Shown: positions 23,093 through 34,238, numbered from the stretch's first letter. The stretch is 64,000 bases of DNA from Macrothele yani (GCA_039090855.1 CM076996.1:49070469-49134468); one strand, 5' to 3'. Notes: a model not told the origin generated them from the letters alone. Numbers and translations: made by a program.

Positions 23093-23145
23093 GTTGTTGC
23101 CGTGACCTAAACCTTCTTTACAATATTTGGCGCCGTGACCTTAGG
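23093..23145 (+). promoter_or_regulatory. primer-binding site, apparently duplicated
   Basis: Right after the LTR, TGTTGCCGTGACC is followed about 33 bp later by TGGCGCCGTGACC, each preceded by ttctttacaa. Each differs by one base from TGGTGCCGTGACC, the complement of the 3' end of tRNA-His including CCA, as I recall that tRNA. The second copy looks like a slipped duplication of the LTR end plus the site. Confidence 0.6.
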
Positions 23146-24453
23146 ATGCATACTCTGTGATGAAATTCAACTTCACTGCAGAGAAAAATTAAGGAAAAAT
23201 CTTAAAGTTCATTTGAGACAAATAGTAGGCTGATGAATAAAGAAATGTATGTGTTTATATGATAACTTACTTCGAGTTTGGGTAAATTTTAAAGTGGATG
23301 CAGTTTTGTCAGTGAATTTTGTATGTCAGAAAAATGTTTTTTTACTCGTCGCTCTCTCTCTCTCTCTCTCAGTGATAACATAGTGAAAGTGTTAAAAGTT
23401 GTGTTTTTCTCAGTCGTGAAATTTTTCTCGGTGGCGAATTTTTCTCTCAGTGGTTTAAGATAGTGAAAGTTAAAATAAATTTGGTTTACTCTCGGTGTTG
23501 AATAAGTGAAAGTGCAGATGATAATTCTAGTGCTTTGGCATATATAATTTTTGGATCAAATTTCATACGTAACATTGTCTAATTGAATAGAGTATAATTT
23601 CAGTGTATGAGTGTGGTGTATATATTGCCTTTGGCTGAAAATGTCAATAATTTCATGAGTATACTTACACATACAAGCAATTTTGTGCTTTACATACAAG
23701 CAGTTTTGGGTTTTACATATAACTCTCTACAAATAATTTCTTAAGTGTACTTCATTCCACTGTGTCATACATAAGTAATTTTGTGTTTACATATCATCTC
23801 AAGTGTATTTTTCATGTGCTACATTCAAGCAAATTTGATAATATAAAAATGAGGTTAGAAAAGTGTTAATTTTGACATCCGAACATGCTTGTGGTAATGT
23901 AAAAAAATTGTAAAAACATACAGCGATAATTGTAAGAAGTGTAATTTCTCTCCTCTCCTCAGTTTGAATAATTTAGTGTTAGAGAGCACTGTTTAAGGTT
24001 AGGCTATTGCTTTTTTTTCTAGTACAGTATAAAGTCAGTGTTAGATGAGATTAGTACTTCAGTGATAGTTAAGTTAAGAATGTGATAATAATCAGTTCAA
24101 ATTTTTTTTAAATTAATTTTCTCAGGCTAGGTAATAAGTTAGAGTTTTGAATCGTCGCAGAGATAAATTTTCTTCGTTCCGTGAAAGTTTTGGCTTGTAA
24201 AAAAATTCTTCTTGTAATTCTTTGGGTGATGCGAGTGGTAGACAGCTGCGTTTCGAAACATTTGTTTTGCTCGTTGAACGGTAGCCATGTTGGACGGAAG
24301 TCAGCTCATCGGAGGTAGGTGGCGCTGCGGGTTTGTTTACATTCATCGGTTTGTTGACATCGTGAAGCACATGTAGGGGTGAATAGAAGTGAATTTTCTG
24401 GTATTGTGTGTTTCGACTCGCGCTGCTCGTCTTTTTTCGTAGGGGGTATGTAT
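23093..24453 (+). other. internal region of the giant-LTR element
   Basis: 1,361 bp with no recognisable retroviral domain. It starts with a primer-binding site region (23093-23145). It has a (CT)n run near 23350, repeated gtgaaagt and acatacaagca words, and a G-rich tract (gtaggggg, about 24439-24446) just before the 3' LTR that may be the polypurine tract. An antisense 126-codon frame (24122-24502) crosses into the LTR and was not recognised. Confidence 0.75.
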
Positions 24454-27400
24454 TGTCCTGTCGAGAAGTTTCATGTTCGTAAATCTTGAGGAACCTGATC
24501 ACTTCGCTGGGATTTACGAAAAATAAAAATAATAGAAAATAAATAAATAAAAATCACAGAATGAAAAATGCGCGGCAGTCCACGTTTCGAAATTGTGTTT
24601 GGAAGAGGCAGTGAGATAAGGAAATAAATGGCCATATTCATTTACTTCACAGCCCTGACCAAGCAAACAAAATTTCTTAAAAGAAAGGGGAATAATAGGC
24701 ATTGATTTTTTTTTATTTTGGCTTCATTTATTTTTACCTTAATGAGTTATATATATAAAAAAAAGAAAAAAAAGGCGAGAAAAAGAAGACAGCATCAACC
24801 CCTTTTAGAAAACAAAATTATTCGCAGTTAATCACGGAATGAGGAAAAAGCGTTTCTGAAAAAAAAAGTTGTGGGAAAAGAAAATCTTCTTTCAGTCAGC
24901 CAGTTTAGGCGAAGGATTCAGAGGCTTCAAAAATGCGTTTGCAGAGGGTTCCCTGGGCAAAGGAAATTCTATTTTTAGAACAGCAGCATAGTGGATGCTA
25001 CAGTGTATGAGAGACTTCGAAGTTTTCCCCTTTTGCTTACGTGTAAAGGTCAGAGTGTTACCCCTGGCTTGCGTGGGAGAAAAAGTCCGTTGGAGGGCCA
25101 TGTGTTCTTTCTCGGGATTTTGACACAGAGGCTCTAACCGATGGGGAACAGATTCTTTTGCTGTTGCCATGGGAAGCTGTTGACCAATTAGGGGTCAGCA
25201 TTTTCAAACACCACAGAGTTTTTTCCCGTTGAGACGCTTGCCTCACTCACTCGCTCTCTGGTCTTTTGCTGGCAAGGCGAATTTTTTCTCCTCGCCTTTT
25301 TGGTGGGGAGGTGACAAGCTGGGACGATGTCGTGGAGAGGGCCTAGCTGAAAAAGACAACGCTACTGCCCACCTGCAAGTTGAGGACCTGAAGTGTTTTA
25401 TTTTACCGCCACTTTTTTCGTTCGGGGTCAGACGACTCCTGGTCCTCATCAAATAATGAGAAAAAACTACCAGGGAGATCCATAAAATTACTCCCTCGAT
25501 TGATGCCCTAGGAAGAGACACCCCATCATCTACACCTACAAGGGACTCAAGCAAGTTCCCTCCTGGCACTGGAAATTACGGCAACGCCATTATGGAGCCT
25601 TGTGAACAACATCTTGACTACGGTAGCTGCTGAATCGTCGAGCCTGGCCCACTGCCTGACTACAAATAAGGGGTCCGCCATCACAAGGAGATAAATCCAA
25701 AGTGCTGTTCTGCTTTCTGGATTTTTGGCTATGCCCGCTGGGTCAACAGGAATAAAGAGCTCCTATGCACCCGCACCAGGAAAAAACAAAAGAAAAACAA
25801 AGAAGGGTTGCCCATGGCGAGAAGAAAAGAAAATCAACCGGGACAGTGGTGTTCTCGCTGTTTTATCTATTATTAGGCTGTGAAACTTTTTATTTTATTT
25901 TTATTTTATCGACGGTTAGTGTGCTTGTCAAAAAGTGTTGCTGCCCCGATCCTAAAGGTAATTTTTTTGTTTGCATTTTTTAAAAATATTATGTTGTGGG
26001 TTCTTTAAAACTATCTAAACAAGTGGGCTTTGAAATGGGGGCTGTCGGAAAAATATATTGCAAAGAAAAAAAAAAGGGTAAGGTGTAAATGCTTTCATTC
26101 ATGGTTTTTTTTTTTTTTTTTTTGTATTTTATCGTTCTGGTGTGCTTAAGGAATGAAACCACATGATGTAATGTTAGGCTGTTTAAATAAATTTCATGTC
26201 ATCTTCTGTGGATAGGTAATTGGAAAACAAAACAAAACAAATAATGGAGGTGTATAATTTTCTGGGTCATGTAGTGATAGATGATATAATAAGTATATTA
26301 AGGTATTTCGGAACGAACGGCCTTCCATACCAGTATTTCCATTAAGTGAAATTTAACTCATTTTGTTCTCAGTGATTTTTGTATTTGTGAAGTAGAATTT
26401 GTATTTATGAGCTTAGTGTAGGTGCCCTGTAGTTGGGAATTTTTCTTGTAGGCTGGTAATTATTATGGTTTACTGTTTTAGTAAATTTAAGTGTTGAATT
26501 ACTTTTTAAAATTTAATTTTTATAGTAGTGAGGGCTAATTTCTAGTTTCAGCCCGTAGATTAGAAAAAACAGGTTTTTAAGGGGGAAAGTATAGAGGAAT
26601 TGGGCATACAGGCAGATATGAGCATAGGTATAGTGTGACTAAGGCATCCCGAATAGCTGTGTTGTGTTTCTTCAAGAAGTGATGATTTTTCAGGAAAAGA
26701 GTGATTGTGGAAATGGTGATTTGTAGAGTTTTTTGGAAATAAAGTAAGGTTTGGGTATAGTGTGTCAAGTATGGTGTTATTGAGCTTTCTGGGAAATGAG
26801 TAGTACAGTGTGTTCCTAGGAAATAAAGATAAGTGATTTTCTGGGAAATGAGTGTGTTCCTGGGAAAATGAAGATATGAAGTGTGTTCCTGGGAAAAATA
26901 GGATGTGAAGTAATTTTCTGGGATAAAAGGTGATGTATTGAATTTTCTGGAAATGAGGATGTTGAGTTAGCTTTCTGGAAAATAGATGTTGAGATATTTT
27001 GAGGGGCAAGTGAACTCTTGTGGGATACTTTACCCTATGTAGACATGCCTCGGGTCTGAAAGGGTGCACGGAACAAATTCGGGGATTTGTTTTCTGCCCG
27101 AAAAAGCTCGTTGGCCCATAGGAGGTGGTTCCTACGAAGAAGTGGATGTGAGTTGTCCCAAAAATCAGAGTGAAGGAACAGTAAAGGGTTAGGTCGCACT
27201 TTGCTCCACTACACTGTATATGTTGGGAATGGATTCACGACCCATTCTCGCCTTCAGACTCAAACTTTTTTGTTCTCCCCGAAAAATAGTGTTTTTTTCT
27301 ACAGATGTGGGACTCATTGGTTGAGATGATTGTTTGGCTTTTACGCCCGAGTGGTTACTACATGGGTTCCAGTAGATTGAAAAACGTATGGTATGGAATT

Positions 27401-28553
27401 TTGAATAGTTGGATTTGCAGGATGATAGTGTGTATTAAGATTCTTGTGTCGGTGTAGCAATTTAATGATAACTTTGAGTAAATAGAATAAGGTAGCTAGT
27501 GTATTAGGTTTTGTATGGTGTATGAAATTGGTTGAGTATCCGGTAATGCTAGATATGTTGATTTCAAGACAAATGTTGAATTAAGACAAGGTTATGTTGA
27601 CTTTAAGAGAGATTTTCCTAGAAGTATAGAACTTGGTATAGAATAACTTTTCATTATACGTAAAATTTTGACTCAGGTGATATGATAGTTTAAAATTAAA
27701 AGTGTATTCAGAAGACTGGTCTGGGAAGGTTGGTTCGAGAAAATTACTTAGAACAACATGGTGTACACATATGCATATACCATTTTTTTTTTCGAGAGAG
27801 GTTTACCTTCCACATTCTTAAGTTACACACCATGTTAAATCAAGTGTTTGTGCTGTGCTGTGTATTTCAATGAAATTCTGGTATTTATATATATATATAT
27901 TTTTTTGGTACTGTGACTGGTGCGATAATTTCATTCAAGACAAATAAGCCGTCAGATGTTTATTATTTTGGGGGGCCCCAGTGGCCGGGTTTGAAATTGT
28001 GTCCAAAATTTAACCTCACACTTGTTAAGTTTTACAAATAAATATAGGCCATGTGGCCTTTCAAAAACTCAAACCTTAGTGCAGAGAAGTTTTAGATATT
28101 TTCAGGGTGAATTTTCATCACATGGTTCAACTGCATCCCCCTCAGCACTGACTGAGGTGGGAAACGAAATCTGAGTTACTTAATTGTGGTATAAAAACAA
28201 TGTTTTTTGTCCTAACCATTATATTTGACTTCTTTGCCACCAAAAGTTATTTACACGTGTACATTGTATACCATTAAATTTTAGTGTTTACAAATTTGGT
28301 TTACATGCAAACAATAGTTACCTTTCTTTCACTTTTAGGTGTATCTACTCGTCTAACGCAAACAACGCAAACAATACAATAGTAACTTTTGGGAGTTTCC
28401 AAATTCAGTGGTGCATTTTATTTTTCTATTTTGTTCATGGCCTTAATCAAAATTTCAGCTTTGTTTCGAAATGCATCCACCCATCTCCCAAATTTTTAAT
28501 TTTCTATAATTTCCATATAAGTTTTAATATTAGCATAAAGTTTCTTTACAACA
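24454..28553 (+). repeat. 3' LTR (4,100 bp)
   Basis: Direct copy of 19004-23092 with scattered substitutions. The start hairpin is conserved (24476-24485 with 24511-24520). The minisatellite is at about 26700-26990. It ends at 28553 before the ATGG duplication. Confidence 0.85.
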
Positions 28554-28719
28554 ATGGCAGCACACGTAAGGGGTGCTGTGATCGCAGATTCGCTTCCGCG
28601 AGGTGTCGGGAAATGCTTCGTGGGCACACAGAAGTCGCTACATCTGCCTCTAGAATGTACCAGGTCCCCATGCGACCCGTTCGTGCCAGGCGCACGATCC
28701 GTCGACCCTCTCTGCCGGT
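28554..28719 (-). mobile_element. Tc1 family A, copy 2, fragment 3
   Basis: Resumes the Tc1 text after the retroelement: read inverted it aligns with 12340-12500 of copy 1 (gaagcgaatctgcgatc, ccccttac, the tgttgccattaac junction). It ends with CTGCCGGT (28712-28719), the 8-bp duplication of the hAT element that follows. Confidence 0.85.
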
Positions 28720-29259
28720 CAGGGTTGGACTGGCCAGGCGCGCGCACGTTCGCGCGGTGGGCCGCCGTTGGCACTTTTTTTTTAATTCGCATTATTGGAA
28801 TTTGGTAAGCAATACGGTTTCTCATAAATTTGTGTGTGTGTAGTTTTAGGCTGTTGGTGAAAGTTTTTCTGGCTGACATATCTTGAAGTTATAATATGCC
28901 AACTAAGGATTTATGTTACTGTGAATGTCAGATATTTTTCCAACACCATATTTTATCGCTGGGTTGCTGATGCTCAATATGGACTCCTACTCTTTCATTC
29001 TTATACACTCCGTAACGTCACCGTCTCTTTGACATTCCTCCTTTTCTATAAACCAGCAGTACCCATCTAATGATGCGGTGTCTGCTACCGGCGCCGCCTG
29101 ACAGGCAAAAAACTGTATGTAAAGACCGGGAGCGCACGATTTCGTGATTCACACGTAGGTTAAAGCTCAAAGTGCCACGTGCAGAGGATTCAGTTTTCAA
29201 TCCGCAAACTCAGAGGCGTCAGGCATGGGCTGGTGGCTATAGCATATAGAACTTACACA

Positions 29260-30120
29260 ATCATCTCATTGCTCAAAATAGTATAACTATACTAAAAATC
29301 CGAAAATTCTTGGCGTAGAATAGAAATAAAAGTTTCCAAGCTTTCGCACATCAACCAGATGGCTGTCTCAAGGAAGGTAGACAGCTAACTGCAAACTGGA
29401 TAATAGAACGTTTCAATACTTTGAACGCGGTGACTTGACTAGACAAGTCAGCTGCTTGTTTTACATGACAGAAAATTTCTACGATCCCTAAATTTAAGAT
29501 AGCTTTGGATTTAATTTTTTTAATTTAGAAATTTGTTATTTTTTTACAAAGAATGCGCAATCAAAATTGATTTCGTCAGTTGAAATATCTCATTGTGCTA
29601 ATTTAAAAAAAATGGAAAACTGCAAACAAAAAAAGGTGGCGCAGAGAAACACAGAGGTAAAAGAAAATGAAACTCATATAAGAAAATACGTAGTATTATA
29701 TAATTATACTAGAAATCCGAATTTATTGGCGTAGAATAAGAATCAGTTTTCCGAGCTACCGCACATTAACTAGATGGCTTTTTCAAGGAAGGTTGACAAA
29801 AAAAGTAAATGACTTCCTGTATCTGCTACCAAATGACTTCCCGTATCTGCTACCACACAAAACCAAATGAATTGATTTCGTCTCTACAGAGTCGACCACG
29901 GGAAGCTTAACTGTTTCAGTTGGGCAAACAGAAACAGCACCCGAAGCCCTAGAGCATTTTTCTGCACGTAAATTAAAAGGAAACCCGAAGAGGTGGCAAA
30001 TTTTACTCCGTTGAATTTGACGCAGATTGATTTCGTATAGCAAACCAAAATCACTTACGATAACCAAAATTATTTGAAGCATGCTGAATTAAATTCCAAT
30101 TTTGCCAAGTACTTCGTTTG
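29260..30120 (-). mobile_element. Penelope-like 3' remnants in tandem
   Basis: Two blocks, about 29270-29400 and 29690-29810, share tataactatact, aatccga, ttggcgtagaata, agct..cgcaca and tcaaggaaggt, the same 3' UTR text seen near 11340-11430. The minus frame 29783-30082 precedes the second block and may be the decayed C terminus. A 26-bp duplication lies at about 29806-29857. Tandem partial copies are common for PLEs. Confidence 0.5.
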
Positions 30121-30770
30121 CGAGAGATCTAAGGTCTTTAACCGGATCTCAAATTACAGTATTTGTACGCAAAGTACTAGCGGAAAAGCCCTCGACAAGG
30201 ACAACTCATTCTCGAAGCCGTGCTCAAATGAGTTGATCAGCGATTTTTAATGCGCATCTGATTCAAGCCCTTACGGGATCGCTTTTTTTTTTGAGACCAA
30301 TGTTAACATTTCATCAAAAAAAAGGTGGTATAAAGAGACAATGGCTGACTTATAACATGCAAAATAAGTAATTTTACTGCACAGTGTGCTTGTCATATTC
30401 GGAAGCTAAAGACGTAAATGCATTAGTTAAAGAAATGGTGACTAATGGATGCAAGAACATGCCGATTAACCAGCCTTTTTAGGAAGGGATGAAGGGAGAG
30501 TAAGTTGCTTGAAATTATGGTATGCAACGCTGATCGAGTTTATACGTGGAAAGTACAGTTAATCGATGAGGGAACGGCAGATTTAGAGTTGGTCACGCCC
30601 ATGATATTCACATGGGTCCGACGTTCTAAATTTCTATTTATTTACTTTTCTCGCAAGCTTTAGATGAATTATTTTTGTCCTATATTAATGTAATTAATAA
30701 TATATGATAATATATTTAAATTAATAATATATTTAGTGTCTATATTAGCATAATTAATAATATGTGTGGG
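30121..30770. other. inner part of the hAT element, nothing recognised
   Basis: AT-rich. Some words (aaaaaaaggtgg, aatgcgca) repeat text near 29550-29640, consistent with duplicated PLE debris. A TA-rich run lies at about 30680-30760, then a G8 run. Confidence 0.35.
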
Positions 30771-30827
30771 GGGGGGCGATCTGGATTGGATCGCGCGGGC
30801 CGATTAGTCGTATCCAGTCCAACCCTG

Positions 30828-31301
30828 CTGCCGGTGGTCCTCCTGGTCCGTTCAGAGACGCTCCACCGTGTGGCAGTACCGTCACGTGTCCACTGCTCCC
30901 AACACAGTCGGACGGTACGGTCAGAACGATCTACCAGGCGGGCTATACGGCCCGCCGACCACCTTGCGGTTTTCAGCCCGATGATTTGGCCTCTTGCTTA
31001 CTTGCGGTACGGTCAGAACGATCTACCAGGCGGGCTATACGGCCCGCCGACCACCTTGCGGTTTTCAGCCCGATGATTTGGCCTCTTGCTTACTTGCTTT
31101 TCTCTTTCATGGGGCATCGACTAAACGCCGGTTTATACGGCTGCCGGTTCGTGCTTGCAGCGCAACCACAGTGTGTGCAGTCATGCCCACTTGCACCAAA
31201 CGTGGATCATTTGCATAACAGCACGCACGCTAGCTATTTGCAAAGTTTCGCGGTTGTAGCCTGTTTTCTTCTAGGTGCGCAAATTTCATTGTCCGTGAGT
31301 G
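30828..31301 (-). mobile_element. Tc1 family A, copy 2, fragment 4 (5' end)
   Basis: The last part of the split Tc1. Its right terminal repeat ends at 31301 (read inverted, CACTCACGGACAATGAAATT) and is followed by TA. It encodes the N-terminal transposase region, read inverted, and carries a 92-bp tandem duplication. Together the four fragments total about 1.46 kb after removing target duplications, close to the 1,455 bp of copy 1. Confidence 0.85.
30913..31096. repeat. 92-bp tandem duplication
   Basis: Two essentially identical units start at 30913 and 31005, within the N-terminal coding region of the split Tc1. Confidence 0.95.
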
Positions 31302-31473
31302 TAGTTGTGGTTAGTAACCAGATTTAAACCGCCGATAAATTTTTTTGTTTGGGTCATTGTGAATTCACAGGAAGTGACGATTATTTCTTCAAGGTTTGCA
31401 ACAGCCTCTGGTATAGGTATAGACGGATATAAAGGCACTATGTCGAAACTTCTCAATATATCCTTATGAAATA
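31302..31473 (-). pseudogene. Penelope-like element, piece 4: RT fingers/palm
   Basis: The minus frame reads FHKDILRSFDIVPLYPSIPI, PEAVANLEE and FTMTQTKKFIGGLNLVTNHN. This matches the SFDVVSLFTNVP block with the first catalytic Asp of PLE reverse transcriptases. The following residues are at 14188 and below, on the other side of the 17-kb split Tc1. Confidence 0.85.
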
Positions 31474-32648
31474 CACAGTCGAGTCACATTATTGTGACCC
31501 CCTCCTACTTTTGACGGCAATAGCGCGTATCCAATGAATGAAGGCAAGTGTCGTGAGCTGGCATGGAGGCTATATTGTAGGCATTCTGTAAACAAATCAC
31601 TCGTTTCTGTCATGGATAAAAGGAGCGATTTATCAGATTTGGAAACAGGGATGGTTTTCGGCTTTCGGGCCAAATGTGGCAGTATTTCTGAAACAGCGCA
31701 GTTTGTTAACTGTTTGCGTGCTGCTGTGGCTAAAGTGTATCGTGATTGGAGAAATGGCATAACTGCGAATAAGCGAAGTGGAAACTGCGGAGCACCACGT
31801 GCCATTGATGTGAGACGCGAACGTCGGCTGCGAAGGTACGTGAGTGCGATTGATACGCTACAGTGGAACAACACACTGGCCGAATGAATCAGGTAGCTAC
31901 CGGAAGTGTGTCTAAAACGACAGTTCAGCAAACCCTGATGCGTATTGGGCTTCGATGCAGACGGTTGGTCACTGCATCTATGCTAACGAAGGTGCTACGG
32001 CGGAAAAGGCTTACATTTGCACGGCAGTATCGGAGTTGGACCTCTGCTGATTGGCAAAGGATTGCGTTCTCCGATGAGTCACGTTTTCTGCTTCATCGAA
32101 CGGATGGACGTTGGCGTATAAGGCGAGAAACATCGGAGAACAAACACTCTTCTACCATTGGTGGAAGAACACAAGCTGGTGGGGGCAGCGTTACGGTCTG
32201 GGGAATGTTTTCGTGGCATTCTCTAGGTCCATTCGTACCTGTGGAAGGCGCTATGGACCGAATTTCTTATGAATCAATCTTTGCAGACCACGTACACCTA
32301 TGCATGCTGATTGTCTTCCCTGGGGCTGATGAGATCTTCCATTACTACAATGCGACGTGTCATACAGTTAGAAATGTCCGAGAGTGGTTGAAAGAGCACG
32401 GTGAAGACCTTAAGGTACATCCCTGGCCCCCTAACTCCCCAGACTTAAACCCAATTGAGCATCTGTGGGACAACCTCGATCGTGTTGTTCGCTCTATGGA
32501 TCTTCCACCACAGCATGGCTCCACATACCTAGGAACACCTTCCAGCACCTTATTATGTCACTCACATCCCGTCTAGCTGCTGTCCGCGCTGCACACGGTG
32601 GTTAATCTGGATATTAGCCGGTGGTCACAATAATGTGACTCGGCCGTG
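31474..32648 (+). mobile_element. Tc1-like element (family B)
   Basis: 1,175 bp with TA on both sides (31472-31473 and 32649-32650). Terminal repeats are CACAGTCGAGTCACATTATT at the left and CACGGCCGAGTCACATTATT at the right, read inverted. It is inserted in frame-bearing PLE text. Confidence 0.95.
31612..32576 (+). pseudogene. Tc1-like transposase (family B), dead
   Basis: Starts MDKRSDLSDLETGMVFGF at 31612. A frameshift near 31880 moves the reading to a second frame, which continues GSVSKTTVQQTLMRIGLRCR, WQRIAFSDESRFLLHRTDGR (Asp 1) and GGGSVTVWGMFSWHS. The second motif reads FHYYNATCHT, with the usual Asp replaced by Tyr. NSPDLNPIEHLWD holds the Glu. It is close to full length. Confidence 0.9.
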
Positions 32649-32701
32649 TATATTTAACCTTCTAGCCCGCCCGACAAATTCTTTTGTTGACTTGATTACG
32701 T
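32649..32701 (-). pseudogene. Penelope-like element, piece 3
   Basis: 53 bp reading VIKSTKEFVGRARRLNI on the minus strand, the segment just before the SFDIV block. It is bounded by the family B Tc1 on one side and by the BEL/Pao target duplication TACGT (32697-32701) on the other. Confidence 0.75.
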
Positions 32702-32960
32702 TGTTAAATCCTTACTGTGGATTTTGAAACGACCCTTAAGGGGGCGCTGCGAGCGTTAATTTGTGCTTATCAGTCAGTGTCAGCTCTGTGCCTATGGGTC
32801 AGTGTGTGTTGTGTGTGTATCTCATGAAGACCAGTGTTCATCCTCATGGCGACCAGAGTGTTCGACCATCATCAATGTCTCATCACTGTAGTATATAATA
32901 AATTCTTACTGTCCATTTAAGTGAGAGTATTGACTAACTCTTCCTTTGCGCCATTTTGCA
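32702..32960 (+). repeat. BEL/Pao 5' LTR
   Basis: 259 bp, TGTTAAATCC...CATTTTGCA. It shares long blocks with the 3' LTR, including gattttgaaacgaccc and gagcgttaatttgtgcttat. Confidence 0.9.
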
Positions 32961-32963
32961 TTT

Positions 32964-33002
32964 TAGTCCTTGGAGCCGGAATCGAACTAGCGACCTATGG
33001 AT
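32964..33002 (+). promoter_or_regulatory. extended primer-binding site, tRNA-Tyr complement
   Basis: Immediately after the LTR, 39 nt (TAGTCCTTGGAGCC...CGACCTATGGAT) match the complement of the 3' half of insect tRNA-Tyr, as I recall it, at about 34 of 39 positions. The match runs from CCA through the acceptor and T arm to the anticodon arm. Primer-binding sites usually span about 18 nt. Confidence 0.6.
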
Positions 33003-33057
33003 ACGTGCTGTGTTCAAGAGAGAAGACAATGTTTTTGTTTCGGTTCTGTTTTGAAGC

Positions 33058-34238
33058 ATGAAGTCGTTCGCTATAAATAACTTGAGCCCTTTAACGGATA
33101 CATCGGTTGCGGAATAATTACGTCCCGGAAACTGATGAGTCGTTTCAGTTTATGAATTTTTATTCTACAAGTAACGATGGTTAGGTTATTGACCAAAAGA
33201 AACGTACTTAAAAGTACCATCACTGAACTGTCAAGTGAGATCGGGAAAAAGAACACGATGTTATTCGATTAGAGCTTTTTGAGAAAAGGTGCCAAGAAGG
33301 TCGGTGACGTACTTTGTGAAATATTTGACAATATTTATGCTCTCTGTCAGGAAGAGGAGTTGGATAAATATATTAAAGGACAACAAAATCAATTGAAGAT
33401 AACATTGATGAAGTATGGGTGTCAGTAAATAGAGAGAAATTAAAATTAAATAGTAGCTCTAATTCTCATACTAGTTTTTCAAAAACAGAAACCGGCAGGT
33501 TTGAAGGTGTACGACTGCTGAAGTCAAATCTCTCGTCTTTTAACGAAATCATACAGGACTGGCTTTCCTTCAAATCTCTCTTTAAATCAAGTGTACATAA
33601 TAATAGTAACCTATCAGAATCACAAAATTCTTGTATTTGAAATTGTCGCTCTATGCGGATGCGGGTAGAATTATTCAATCCACAGCCGTTTGTGATATTA
33701 ATTATCAAATACTTCGTTATAATAGCTGTTGAAAGAGCGATTTTCAAATAATCGAGAACAAGTGTTTGCTCATATTAAACGGTTCATGTGTATCCCTTCT
33801 ATTCAGAATGAATTGCCAGCCGCTATTTTAAATTTGGTCTCCACGTGGTAAATAAGTGCATCAGATCGTTGAAAATTTTAGAGCATAAGATGGGTTTACA
33901 GAGACGATATTGGCCTATATGTTATTGCAAAAATTAGATTCTTCCACCAAGCTATATTAGGAACGAGAATCAGAAAAGGAGGATATGCCTAAGCTATCCG
34001 AATTAATTCCCTTTTAAAAAACCATGCTCGTTCTTTACAGGCTTCTAATACAACAAGCATTGTGAAACGTAACTATTAGGCGACTCAAAGGGTGACATCT
34101 ATGACTGCTAGCCTTTAAAACCCTAATCATGCCAAATGCATAATGTGTAACAGTGATCATAATTTGCATAAGTGTGAACAGTTTCAATTATGATCAGTGA
34201 ACGATCGTATTGGCTATGTGAAACAACATAAGCTATTA
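33058..34238 (+). pseudogene. BEL/Pao gag, first part
   Basis: Broken frames contain VRLLTKRNVLKSTITELSSE, then FNEIIQDWLSFKSLFKSSVH and NNSNLSESQ, a hallmark gag region (WLSFKxLFxxxVHNNxxLS) of Pao-type elements. Near the end come CIMCNSDHNLHKCEQF, a zinc-knuckle-like segment, and YVKQHKLL. Several stops are present. Confidence 0.8.

Larger units (their letters stand above)
19004..28553 (+). mobile_element. giant-LTR non-autonomous retrotransposon (LARD-like)
   Basis: 9,550 bp, flanked by the 4-bp duplication ATGG (19000-19003 and 28554-28557). The two LTRs are 4,089 and 4,100 bp, both with TGTCCTGTCGAG starts and TTCTTTACAACA ends. The internal region is only 1,361 bp and holds no gag, protease, RT or integrase. 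A primer-binding site and a G-rich tract before the 3' LTR are present, so the orientation is plus. In a 120-bp stretch (21601-21720 against 27061-27180) I count five differences, about 4%. The design matches large retrotransposon derivatives known from plants; a 4-bp duplication fits Gypsy-type integration. Confidence 0.85.
28720..30827. mobile_element. hAT element, non-autonomous (2,108 bp)
   Basis: The terminal inverted repeat CAGGGTTGGACTGG is found at 28720 and inverted at 30814-30827. The 8-bp duplication CTGCCGGT (28712-28719 and 30828-30835) is perfect. Both features are diagnostic of hAT. No transposase is encoded. Inside are PLE-like remnants in two partly repeated blocks, so it may have been enlarged by later insertions. 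Confidence 0.9.

Noticed and set aside
24122..24502. 126-codon antisense frame as a gene of the giant-LTR element
   Set aside because: It is antisense, runs across the internal/LTR boundary and matches no family I know.
26560..27069. 169-codon frame as a real protein-coding gene
   Set aside because: The frame is dominated by translated minisatellite and sits antisense in a non-coding LTR. It is reported only as a point to test.
14189..31301. Four independent truncated Tc1 copies
   Set aside because: Each break coincides with a target duplication of an inserted element and the fragments are collinear, so a single split copy is simpler.
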